Origin: Botryosphaeria dothidea
Taxonomy: Eukaryota > Ascomycota > Dothideomycetes > Botryosphaeriales > Botryosphaeriaceae
Assembly (NCBI GenBank): GCA_011503125.2
Contig: WWBZ02000033.1
Coordinates: forward strand, 1,488,001 to 1,552,000
Direction of reading: 5' to 3'
DNA length: 64,000 nt
In this document: positions 32,929 through 43,566 of the stretch, piece by piece
How positions within the stretch are numbered: the first letter of the stretch is position 1
Layout: each line of letters opens with the position of its first letter
Translations under genes and position numbers: made by a program
Notes under the pieces: generated by a model
The model's input: only the letters and a program-made list of their open reading frames with translations
Told to the model about the DNA's origin: nothing
Database searches by the model: none

Positions 32929-34726
32929 ATGGCTGCCATCCACTTCGCCGCTTTTCTCGATCCGAACGTTTCTCAGCCCCGCATGGGCCATTACGACCTT
33001 CAAGATGACACAATCCATCCTCTTTGTTTTCTCTCTGGTACTCCGGTCACAGGTTTGTATCAGGTCATCGAAGCGGGTGAAAATCTCATTGCACGCGCTG
33101 GACAGTCACTTCCAGCGTCATCAGTCAAGCTTTTGGCCCCAATCAGCGGTCGAGACGTGCTTGCAGTAGGCAAAAACTACAGCGAGCATGCCAAAGAATT
33201 TAACCAGTCGGGGTTTAATAGCTCCGATAAGGTGGATATACCCTCTCACCCGGTCATCTTTACCAAACGTGCAAGTTCCATCATAGCCCATGGAGATGCC
33301 ATTTTCTCCCATGGAACCTTCACGCAAAGTCTCGACTACGAGGGCGAGATCGGCGTTATCATCGGAAACCCCGGTTTCCGCATTGACGAGAGTACCGCAA
33401 TGGAACATGTATGGGGATATACCATCATCAACGATGTAACCGCGCGGGAGAGGCAACGGGACCACAAACAGTTCTACATTGGAAAATCCGCGGACACGTT
33501 CTGTCCAATGGTATGGGAAGCTTATGGAGTATCACAATGCTAGGCGGTAAAACTAACATTCTCCAGGGCCCCATTACTGTCGCAAAAGAGCATCTCCCCG
33601 AGATTCTTCGGGTCCAAACGAAAGTTAACGGGGAAACCAGACAAGATAAAACAACCAGAGATCTGATATTCTCAATTCCGACCCTGATCAAGACAATGTC
33701 AGAAGGTCAAACTCTCCAACCTGGAGATGTACTGGCAACAGGGACACCTGCCGGTGTAGGGATTGGTAGAAAGCCCCCTGTCTTCCTCAAGGCAGGGGAT
33801 GAGATTGCTATATCTGTCACTGGCCTCGGTACTCTCCGCAACAAAGTCTCAGACAGCATCCCGTCCATGCCGTCCTTGAAGCCATCTATAACCTCGCCAA
33901 CCAATTTCTCGAAGTCGGTTGGCGGTGTTGGTCTCATCAATATCGATGGAAAACTGCTCCATTACTCGAAACTCGGATCAGACAATGGAGCGCCAATTGT
34001 ATTTGTGCATGGCCTGGGTGGAACTCTGGACTACTGGGGGCCTTTGATTTCTGGCGCATTTCTGGGCGACCGGCCGCTACATCTCTTTGACTTGGAAGGA
34101 CACGGCTTGTCCCCAACGTCTCCGCTCAGCACCCTGAGCATTAAGTCTTTTGCGTCAGACCTTCTGGGAATTTTCAAGCACGCTGGCATCACTGGAGATG
34201 CTACCGTCATTGCTCACTCCATGGGCTGTCTTATTGCGGCAACGTTTGCCTGCAACCATCCCGAACTCGTTAAGAAACTCGTTTTGCTAGGTCCACCACC
34301 ATCTCCGCTGCCCGCAGCTGGATCTCAAGGATCAAACTCCCGCGCTTCCACTGTCAGGAAAGGCGGTATGGTGCGGTGGTAGACGCAATCGTGAGTGCTG
34401 GCACTTCACAGCATACGCAGGTTAACAACCCTGTAGCGACGACTGCCGTCAGGCTGTCCCTTCTGGGCCAGGACCCTGAGGGATATGCGAAGGCCTGCTC
34501 CGCATTGGCTGGTGCGACGGATTCCATTCTTGTAGAGAACCTTAAAGCTCAAACGCTCATCATCACTGGCGAAAACGATGCGGTGTCCCCACCAACGTTG
34601 TGCAGGAATTATGGAGAGAGGATTCCGAGGAGCCAAGTGGTCACGTTGTCTCACGTTGGGCATTGGCATTTATTCGAGGACCCAAAAGGCGTCTCTGCAT
34701 CTGTCGTGCAATTTCTGTCGCAGTAA
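32929..34726 (+). pseudogene. Fusion of fumarylacetoacetase-family hydrolase and alpha/beta hydrolase, with a one-base frameshift
   Basis: Exon 1 is 32929-33510, intron 56 bp, exon 2 from 33567. The N-terminal half (about 1-305) is an FAH-family C-C hydrolase/isomerase: VLAVGKNYSEHAKEF, LDYEGEIGVIIG with the Glu ligands, NDVTARERQ, TGTPAGVGIG and GDEIAISVTGLGTLRN. Without a stop it runs into an alpha/beta hydrolase resembling 3-oxoadipate enol-lactonases: FVHGLGGTLDYWGPL, nucleophile in VIAHSMGCLIAA, then LIITGENDAVSPP and a final His in SHVGHWHLFEDP. At about 34371 one base is missing: frame 1 stops at 34380-34382 while the family sequence (VVDAIVSAGTS) continues in another frame to 34726. 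One extra base makes the total an exact 581 codons. A 50-bp intron with a weak donor could bypass it but would delete conserved residues. Confidence 0.8.
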
Positions 34727-35185
34727 TGTGGATGTGTATCAAATGGGGCAAAATGTCAGGTTCTGATTTTCGTAAAATGCATGTTCAGCAATCAACCATG
34801 ATCCCTTTGCTTTTGTGTTACTCTGATGAATTCTCACGTTCATTGAACACTCCTGATCTGCCAAATGTACTGTTTGATTGCCGTTATTTAGAAGTGCACA
34901 ACTTAGTGCTGCGAGTAAGGTGGCTGTGCATCTCCAACTGATCAATTAACAAGCCAGATAGACTCGTCACAACCCGGCCCGGCTTGTCAATGCTGTACTC
35001 ATAAAGCGGGGTCATTATGAATGCTCCCCTACTAGCCGAGTTTTCGCATGACTGACAGCCCCGCCATCCCCGCCCTCTCCGCCTTCTCCGCCTTCTCCGC
35101 CTTGTCCGCCTTGTCCGCCCGCATTGCGTTATAACATCCTTCTCTCGAACACGCCATCATCCACAGTGCGTCCTCTACCTCCGCC
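34727..35185. promoter_or_regulatory. Upstream region of the Zn2Cys6 regulator, with a 9-bp tandem repeat
   Basis: At about 35071-35118 there are five or six near-identical 9-bp units of the type TCCGCCTTC/TCCGCCTTG, 70 bp before the regulator ATG. Otherwise nothing recognised. Confidence 0.55.
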
Positions 35186-37372
35186 ATGTCCGCCCCGGCC
35201 TCGTCCAGGAAGCGAATGCCCATTAGCTGCGAACCATGTCGGCAACGAAAAGTTCGCTGTCCGCGCACCAAGCCCGGCCCGTGCTCGACTTGTGTCCGTA
35301 GGCAGGTTCCGTCGTCGGAATGTGTATATGCTACTCGGGAGTGTTCGCGTGGCTCAGAGAGGGATTCTAGCAATTCGGCAATTCCGGTAGCCACTAAAGA
35401 GCTAGCCGACCGGGTAAAGCAATTGGAGGCTCTCCTGAAAGCACATATCGCCGATTGGCAGCTTCCTAGCCCGGCGGCTGAGCCACCCGAGATACCATTG
35501 GTCCCGCATTTCCCTTCCTCACTTCAGACACCTCCAGGCGACGCCTATCAATCCAATAGAATGTCTGGAGGTCGGCTCATTACATCTAAATCTGGTCACG
35601 TGCGCTTCCAGCCCTCATGCTCGAGCTGGGATTCAGTTCTGGAAGATTCGACAGTAACAGACACAATGAATTGTTGGATTTGAGAGTGAAGAGTGTGAGG
35701 TCAGAAAAGAGAGTAGATTCTGCCTGTCTCCTGAGAGGGAGGTTGGTAGGCTTGCTTATATACATAAGTGATAACTAAATAACCGAGGGAGTGTAGATAT
35801 CCGAGGAAGTGTTGATCCGAGGATATTGGGCATGATTGATGCCTTCCATGTTTCCGTGAGAAGATTCTAGAAATGAGTGATATCTGAGGCAGTAAGGAAA
35901 TAGTCTGACATGAATGGTTGCGGTGATGCAGCTAAAGAATACAGTGCCGGTAGCCCTTTCGGTATAGCCTTTTGCATGCCCTTGGAAGACCTTCTGCTCC
36001 CTTTGCCTCCGTCTTCGCAGTGCACTGAGCTCATCGAAGCTTTCTTCACTGTCTTCTCTCCGGTAAGCTTTACATTTGGCAAAAGGCAAATTTCTCTTCT
36101 AATATCCTGCTACAGCTCTTCCACATTCTACATGAACCCTCCTTCACACACATGTATGGAGTATTCCAGACCGATCCACAAATCGTACCGCTTTCATGGC
36201 TAGCCTTACTGTACGCTGTGCTCAGCATATCCGTCATGAGCCTCGGCGAGCAGAACACTCTTCTTAGAGAGCTTGGGCGACAGCGGGATGCTCTCCAAAA
36301 CATTTCAGTACTCTCGGCGCGCTATCGAACCGCAGCAATGAAATGCTTGCAGGCAGATCATTACCTTTCCCGTCAGAACCTTCACACAATTCAGACCATG
36401 GTCTTTCTCATATATGGGATCAGTCATACATATGGAGACAGCTGGGCTCTTCTTGGAATGACCTACAACATGGCGGTAGGGATTGGATGCCACGTGGATC
36501 CTGAACACTCCAATCTTACTCCTTTGGATTGTGAGAACCGGCGGCGATGTTGGGCGGGCCTCATGATGCTGTATTCAATTCAAAACATCTCTTCGGGGAA
36601 CTTGGACCCTCGGTGCATTCCATCTTCTGTGCGGCTCCCAGCAAATGCGAACGATGACCAACTCACGACCGCATCGCCACAGCCCACGGATTCCCAGAAG
36701 GCAACACACATGACTCACATGCTCTTCAAATTCAGGCTCTATGACATCTGCTCAAGAATATGCCAGAGCCTCTACGGCGAGCAAGCTCTATTCTCCCATA
36801 CTTTGGCGGAGCTAGAAAGGGACATTGACCGGCAGCGGGAGATGTGGAACGCACGATATCTCAGGGATCTCGAGGAGAACTGTCTTCCAACCCATCATAT
36901 GGTCCAGTTACATATTCTCAACGGCTACAGGCACCAACTGATGCTGCTCCTGCACCGCCCATTCTTTATCAATCCCAGTCTCTGTTCAACACGGGAGCAA
37001 GCCAAAGACTCACGCGACAAGTGTACCAAGGCCGCTCGATCAATGCTTGAAATTTATCAGACCTTCGATCGATCACCTCTCTTTGCACCTTATAGGTGGT
37101 ACGGCCAAGGTATCGGTAGCTTCCATGCCTTCCACGCAGCAGTGGTGCTGGCCACAGTCCTATTCTCGCCGGAAAGCGATATACAATACCAAGAGCTGCA
37201 GCAGGTTCTTGCAGAATCGTTGCAAGCTTTCCGTGACATGGTCACGCGCAGTCGTATTTGCGCAAAAGCAGAACCCGTGCTAAGACGTCTACTGTCAGTT
37301 CCTTCGCTTGGACATGTGATACCTTCTGTGGTCAACCGAACTGACGCAAAGCCAGCGATTCGACACAAATAG
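35186..37372 (+). pseudogene. Zn2Cys6 transcription factor gene split by a small LTR-like insertion
   Basis: Coding parts 35186-35671, 35916-36062 and 36116-37372, with one normal intron at 36063-36115. Removing the 239-bp insertion and one 5-bp duplication gives 1890 bp, 629 aa with no stop. N-terminal Zn2Cys6 cluster CEPCRQRKVRCP at about 15-26 with the remaining Cys in GPCSTCVRRQVPSSEC, then a leucine-rich linker (LADRVKQLEALLKAH), SGGRLITSKSGHVRFQ, and from about residue 185 a fungal-specific TF domain (LFHILHEPSFTHMYGVF, HTIQTMVFLIYG, MTYNMAVGIGCH). In the present allele translation stops just inside the insertion (MNCWI), leaving a 165-residue DNA-binding fragment without its regulatory domain. 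Likely the local regulator of the neighbouring hydrolase genes. Confidence 0.88.
35672..35910 (+). mobile_element. Small LTR-like insertion in the regulator gene, 5-bp target duplication
   Basis: Starts TGTTGGATTTG and ends GTCTGACA (TGT...ACA ends), flanked by TGAAT on both sides (35667-35671 and 35911-35915). Length 239 bp, with a TATATACATAA motif near 35756. Start and size recall Copia-type LTRs, so probably a solo LTR; it is unrelated in sequence to the 458-bp LTR at 29531. It contains three imperfect units around TCCGAGGA near 35785-35830. Orientation is assumed from the TATA-like motif. Confidence 0.82.
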
Positions 37373-40300
37373 AAAAATTTTACACCCCGGTGATGGCCAA
37401 AATGACGAGGGCTGGTCAGGAAACCAACTTGATGAGGATAACTTGATGAATCGGCTGCAACCAAGGTATTGACTTAGTCCCTCTGCAGTGCCTTGGGGGC
37501 TTTGGCACCCCATCGATGACCCAGGCGTGCAGAAGGTATTAAATACAGCTGAAGTCGACATCCTGGACTTCAAATGAGACTTGCAACGCTGGAAGAGCCT
37601 CTTGTGCCTTGTACATCCACCAGAAAAACTCACTGCGATCTAGAGAAAATCCTTTCATACGTTGTAAAACATACACGGCACGCAAGGATGTGATACTGAC
37701 TACCTCGCATAGTGTCTCGCTGGGACAGAAATGAATGCTCCGACCCCCTACAGTCTTGAATACCCTGAATTTTGCTGGCTTTTGTTCAGAAGACCAAGTC
37801 GGCGCTGATCGTCGGCTGTAATGACCCCTGTATGCCACGTCGGTGTCGAAAACACAACAATCATAATAGTGGGACCCAGATCACCATAGCAACCGCACAG
37901 CACTCAGCTCATGTGACCGTATGGCTTGATGCGTCGTCTTCGCGCTGCGGCAACACGTACCAGGGCTCGCGTGATCATATAGTCCGCAGTATGGACGCTC
38001 ACATGCTGGCCAGATGCGAAAGCTTCTAGAAGCTGCCATGTTCTACTTCATTTACTGACTGGGATGAGAGCGCGCGTCTGTCGCGTCAAATGATCGACGT
38101 CACGGCGCGTTGTCCAATGCGCGTGTTGGGTGCTCTCGACTGGGCATTTAGTTCAACTATCAGCCCTTCTACAGGGCCACAAGTATCCCAAATCACTCTC
38201 ATTGCTTTCAAAGATGCGAAAGAGCCGCTGAGTAGGTGATCCTTCAGCCTCGCTCATAAGGTCGGACGAACCCTACGCCGCAAGAGAATGCACTGCCACA
38301 CACTCCTCTCAGTACGAAGAGGCCGCACAGCACGGAAACACGGCATCGGCGCCACTACTGACTCGGAGAATGTGATAGAAGGCTGAGCCATGGGTATCGC
38401 AGGTGTATTTCCAGAAGACCGCCTTCCACCGCACGGACGTGTTCTGGTCGAGTTTCCCCAAAAACTGGGTCATGAGCGCGCGCTGGATACCACCAAACAA
38501 CGCGTCGCCAAAACGTTGCTCTCGATTTCCACGCCTTCTTCCCTTATCTTCAGGCATCATCTCAGCTTTCCTGGTATCTATGCTCGATCTCACGGTAAGT
38601 AGCAGAGCCTCCTAACTGCTCACTCTTTCTCAGCTACACGGTTACCATTTCGCGAGGCTCTCGTGGGGGCTGACAGGGCATCTGCCGTGTATCGATCCAT
38701 CCGGTCCTTCTCGTATCACCTTCTCCACATCTGATGCATCCATGCGTAGTTGCTTCATCTCGCGCGAACTCCCGAAACCTGCCGACATCAAGGAATCTAC
38801 AGAGGTTCTTTATCCCGTCAAAGTTGACCTTCACGGGTATTCTCTGCATCATCTTCACGACTAAGCGGTTCGTGAACCCATCTCACGATGATCGAGTCCT
38901 CTCTTTGGGCCCCGTATGCAAGCAAATCAGCTAGTAGCATCGCAAGACGCCCCTTTCAACGCATGACGACCCCCATACTTGCACAGGATATAATGGACGC
39001 TTGCTACGTTGCTCTATCTATCAGAAGCCTCTCTAACATCGTGATGGCGTTTTCAGCTGTCTCAATGTGGAGAACAGCAGGAGAACGTTGTTGTGGCGCA
39101 CGGTATACGAAAGCGAAGTCAAAACAAATGGCGCGACGGCCTAATAGCGGGCATTCGAGTGCCCAGTAGTCATCATACACATAACAATCACGGAGGGAGG
39201 TCTGCAGACATAAGAGAATCTCAGAGGGTCGAACTAGTACCTAGCTATGTGGCTAGTTCGTTGACTTGGGCGACAACAAACTGTCATATGGGAGATAGCA
39301 ATTCGGGCAACTACTCGATCAATGTTGGACCGAATTCCGGGATACATATACAGTATCTAGCGCTACATCAGAAGATCTGCTATCCGGATAACGCAAACAC
39401 GGAACTTCCAAACATAGGCGTAGCTACGCAAGTGTCGACAGAACTACCACCATCCGACCCGCTTCCTGTTCCCACAACGCTTGGTCTCCTGCTGCTATTG
39501 TGAGCACGATGTCTCATAGATTGTGCCAGTGAGTACCCACTGTGGCCATCATGCATCCCTTCTGATCAAAGAAGTCATCGTGGTCCTCTACAACGATGAA
39601 CGCCGCCGTCCATCGGTATCCAGTTGTTGCAAACAGCGCACCTTGCCACGTGCCTATATCTGAGATTATAATCTTGAGAATCGGCCAAGTTGCGATGGCC
39701 AAGTTTCCTAAGTTCTCGTAGCAGATTCATTGCTCGTCGCGTGAGTAACGCGTGGAATTCGGGATGTTGTCGGAGAGTGAGGGCGACCTTGGGATGGAAT
39801 AACTGCCGCGGAGAATTCTAGGAGGAGCTCCAACTGCAGACAAAAGTAGGCATGAGGTGTACTGAGGGATAGATAGACTGGTTGTTTGATGGATCGATCT
39901 CTGTGCTGTGATGATGGACGGCCTTTTTATAGGCACTCGTTCGACGGGTGCTTCGCGGATGGGCTGCCGCTCACGGACCAAGTCGCTTTGCTGGGTGAGT
40001 GAGGTGACTGGCCTGATACTTTTTCGAGGACTCATATAAGGGCATGATCGCCTAGTCATAGGGCAAAGGGGAAAAATTTTTCGTGAGGAGAGGGGTGGTG
40101 GTGCCGGTGGCTGATGCAATGGCTGTGCGCACGGGCACCGCGGGCCCCAGAAAGAGCTGTAGGGCCAGTGGTTGCTTGCCGGAATCATTGAGATGAATCG
40201 AAAGAAGCTTTCTCTCCCCTAAATGCTGCATGCTCGTAGGCATCTTCCGCCTGGGCAGGTGTTTCATTCCGGCTTTCCGCCTTGGACGGCCATCCTTGAA

Positions 40301-40500
40301 ACTGAGTCCACAGGGCGTTCTAGCGTCGGGGGGAACGAGGAAGAAGGACGCCGGACACATAGGGGCCATTAATGATACTGTTTCATGGGTAGATCCGGGG
40401 TGGAGTGAATGTTTGAAACAAGCAAGCCCGTGATCGTCGGCGTCGACCTGGAGACGGGGCCGCTCTTGTTATGAGGAGGCCGCCCCCATACAGATGAGTG
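37373..40500. other. Gene-poor region, mostly unrecognised
   Basis: Three kilobases with only short frames. One weak exception is described separately (possible NLR-type motif at 39255-39345). A plausible intron-like GTAAGT...TCTCAG occurs near 38594-38633, so old coding DNA may be present at 38390-38860, but no family could be named. Confidence 0.45.
39255..39345 (+). pseudogene. Possible relic of an NLR/STAND prion-like (sigma-type) motif
   Basis: The translation TWATTNCHMGDSNSGNYSIN followed by VGPNSGIHI resembles the N(S)G.Q(V/I)G.N.G.I motif in fungal NACHT/NB-ARC proteins, followed by a Pro-rich stretch as in those proteins. No nucleotide-binding domain follows and the frame ends at 39503. 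Weak, short match. Confidence 0.22.
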
Positions 40501-40504
40501 CTAC

Positions 40505-40673
40505 AGCCAACGTTTAGTGGCGACGGATTTCAACAAACATCACTTAATTAGGAGCCCAAGGGTTTGTCCGGACGTGAATGCCATCCCCTTTCTCAAACAC
40601 CTGCGTCCGGACGAACAGTTCGACTCCTCACGAAGCTATGTTTGTTGAAAGCCGTCGCCACTGACTGTCGGCT
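40505..40673. mobile_element. MITE-like palindromic element with long inverted repeats
   Basis: 59-bp arms at 40516-40574 and 40604-40662 are inverted copies with roughly a dozen mismatches (shared AGTGGCGACGG, TTTCAACAAACAT and TCCGGACG), separated by a 29-bp loop. Weaker similarity continues outward through AGCC.AC to about 40505 and 40673. No coding sequence. Target duplication not clear; a TA-type duplication is possible but the right side is altered. Likely a small non-autonomous DNA transposon. Confidence 0.7.
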
Positions 40674-41450
40674 CCTATGCCCCCTGTAGACATCCGGGCC
40701 TTCTTCGGCTGATCATGTTTTTTCAAGAGAGCTCATTTCGGCACGGCTCTGCGGGAGGGCTGGATGAGGTAGCCTTAGTCCCTTGGATAGGCTCGGTTGG
40801 ATATCGAACGATGAGGCTGGCAGGTACAGGTTTTATGTGACATCGTTTCCTTAATATAGAATATTTCAGCAGCTCGAAAGTACAGATAATCACAATAAGC
40901 CAGCTTTCACCAGGCTCAGGAGCCACTCAAATGAGTTGTTTTGAAAACGCACGTATGGACGGCGGTCGGCATGGGTTCGTCTACGAAACAGCAAAGGGAT
41001 TTGCAAAGTTCATCTAGCGCATGATGAAAATAATAGATAAGAGGGTGAGGAACAGATGTGCTTGGACTATGGCGAGTGTGGGCTATCAAAAAGTCGAGTT
41101 ACAAGGGCTTGAGTGCTAGACATTTAACAAGACAGGGAGGTTAGAGGAAACAAAACGAAGGAAACAGGAAAAGAGCGCGATACTATTTCAGGGCCCTTTC
41201 AATTTTCTTGATCTAAACTTAGATGGTCAACGCTCACGTGGCTGTGTCACCACGCGCCCAGGTGGTGCGGCACAGCAGACGGTGCGTAAATATAGGTAGG
41301 CAGCAAGGCAGATTCGAAACCAAGCCACCGTTGCCTTGCAGCGCATTCAGTGCTTCATGTTTTTATTGGATCGTATTCATGACTTTCTGGGACTCCACCC
41401 CTGCATTCGGACCCCAAAAAAAAACCAATTTGCAAAGCCCTTCTCTTTGC
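40674..41450. other. Intergenic, nothing recognised
   Basis: Between the palindromic element and the 3' end of the epoxide hydrolase gene. Only short frames. Confidence 0.5.
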
Positions 41451-42822
41451 TCAGGAGCCATTCGCGATTGACTTACGGACCGCCGATGTGCCGACAAATT
41501 CTCTCAAGTCCTTAACAAATGCGTCCGGCCGCTCAAGCGAGGAAAAGTGGCCGCCCTTTTCGTACTCTCTCCAGAACTGCACATCTGCAGCCTGCGTAGC
41601 CCAGTCTCGTGGGCACTTTGCGGAGAAGAAGTCAGCCCATCATTCATGATTCTTGGTGCTCGAACACGTACGTGTAGTTGTTCCTTCGCATACATGCTTA
41701 CTCCGGTCGGCACCGCCACATACGTTTCGAAAGTCCTCTCGGCTTCCCGTCTAACTCGCCCAAAAGCTTCACGATAGAACCTCAGAGCCGGTGTCGCCCC
41801 TTGTATCCAGTGCATCATAACCAGCGTGATCACCTCGTCATTGCTCAACGCTTCGTGGACGTCAACCCAGTCGTGAAACTTCTCCACGAACCACGCCAGC
41901 AAGCCGACCGGCGAATCGCCCAGTGCGAACCCCAACGTCTGCGGGCGCGTCTTCTGCTGCTCCAGGTACCCGCTCTGGTCCGTCTCGAAGTTACGCCGCA
42001 CCCGCACCGCCTCGCGCTCAAAGTCGGAGTGCAGCACGCCGGAGAGGCACCAGCGGAGGTATGCCAACGGCGCAGACCATAACGTAGGCGGCGGGACGGG
42101 GAACGTATTAAGGTGCTGTGTGCGGACGATGTGGGGATACTGGATGGCTATGGAGCGGGTGATGAAGGAGCCGAAGTCGCCGCCCTGGGTGACAAACCAC
42201 GGGTAGTTGAGCACATCCGTCATCAGGATCTTGTAGGCTCGCGCGACAACATTAGGACCAACGCCGGATTTGATGGGTGCCGGAGAGAAACCAAAGCCTG
42301 GGATCGAGGGCGCGACGACGTGGAATGCGGCATCTCTCTCGTCTTGTGGTCTGCTAAGCTCTTCGACGACCTTGACCGCCTCTACGAACGAGCCTGGCCA
42401 GCCGTGAGAAAAGAGCAGAGGGATGGCCTCTTGAGACTTTGATTTGGCATGGGTATAATGCAGAACGAGCGGTCCGTAGCCCGGGACATCAAGTTTGACC
42501 AGGTAATTATTGAACAATTTGTTGAGCCTCTCCTGTACTATCTTCAGTTTCCTGCCAATGTGCTGGTTGGGATTATCTCACTGACTTGCTACTTCTCCCA
42601 ATTGTATATGTCCCTCCAATATTCGGCAAGCTCCTTTACTCGGGCGACCTTTGCGCCTTGCGACCAGTCCTCTTTGTCGAAATCGCTTTGCTCCTCAGGA
42701 AATCGAGCCAGAGATAGCTTCTGTTTGGTAATTTCGAGTAGCTCATGGTCCACTGTAACCTGCCACGGAACAGGCTCGTTGAACTTCAGTTCCTCGAGTG
42801 GAATCGGAGATTTGAAAAGCAT
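41451..42822 (-). CDS. Epoxide hydrolase (microsomal type, with EHN domain)
   Basis: Exons 42822-42593, 42551-41672 and 41615-41451, giving 424 aa in frame. Start MLFKSPIPLEELKFNEPVPW is the EHN-domain opening. Alpha/beta-hydrolase core: oxyanion motif SHGWPGS, catalytic nucleophile in TQGGDFGSFITRS, and catalytic His in EKGGHFSSLERPD. Family enzymes hydrolyse epoxides to diols. The last exon is needed for the His and is joined by a clear 56-bp intron (GTACGT...GCAAAG, branch GCTGAC). Intron 1 would be only 41 bp (GTAGCA...GGCAG), and this junction is the least certain. A GTAAGT near the C-terminus could start another exon. Divergent from the broken Baeyer-Villiger-type gene, a pairing that suggests oxidation followed by epoxide opening. 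Confidence 0.78.
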
Positions 42823-43566
42823 TGTCAAAAACTGGGTACTAGCGGATAAGAGAATAAGATCTTTATGTGCGGATGATTGTTAGAGCAAACGGGCGCCGTG
42901 GTGATTGTTGATGTTAAAATGGGCGCTGCGATCATGGGGGGTGGCGCCGAATTATGACATAGTGAGTTGCCGCTAGAGGTGACGAATCCCTGGGGCAAGT
43001 GCAAGCGCGACCGCCTGCCCCGGGAAAGCCCCACGTCTCCATATCCGCCGCAACCGTACCCCGCAAATAGGCAATCAACTGGTCTTTGCTCTAGTAGTCA
43101 GCCGACTCAAATCCATCAATGAAGATTAGAAATCACGTCGAAAGGTGGGATGTCTGCGCTTTCTTGATTCTAAAAAGGAAATCCTGACTTCCTGTGAGCA
43201 TGGAACCTGCAAGCGTAGCCGCTGCCATGACAGCTCCGGTTTGTGAAGCTTAAGGTGGGCTTCTACCAGTATCCACAGCTTGATCAAGAGAGTGGATGCG
43301 CAAGGCCCCGTCTCCCCCGCGTTGCGAAGGGCCATCGCTCCGCGAACTACCAAATTCGGAACAAGCACTGGCAAATGAGGAAGGTGGGTGGCAGCAAGAA
43401 AGCCTTACGGAGGGCTCAATATAAATATCTGACCATACACCAAGCTGGAACATCTGTATCTTTAGCGGTTTATAGGCCTTGGACATACCGGTACCTACCC
43501 CTTGCTATCTTCAACGTTTCTACTGGAATCGATTTGCCTTCCTCCTCATTCTGAGATCCGGTCACC
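42823..43566. promoter_or_regulatory. Divergent promoter region between epoxide hydrolase and monooxygenase
   Basis: 744 bp from which both neighbours are transcribed outward. No specific operator recognised. Confidence 0.5.

Noticed and set aside
35672..35910. Reading the 239-bp segment in the regulator as an ordinary intron
   Set aside because: Ends are not GT-AG, the nearest usable donor and acceptor create a stop, and a perfect 5-bp target duplication flanks it.
38390..38860. Short frames around an intron-like GTAAGT...TCTCAG as a gene
   Set aside because: Translations on either side do not match any family I know and no consistent start or stop can be set.
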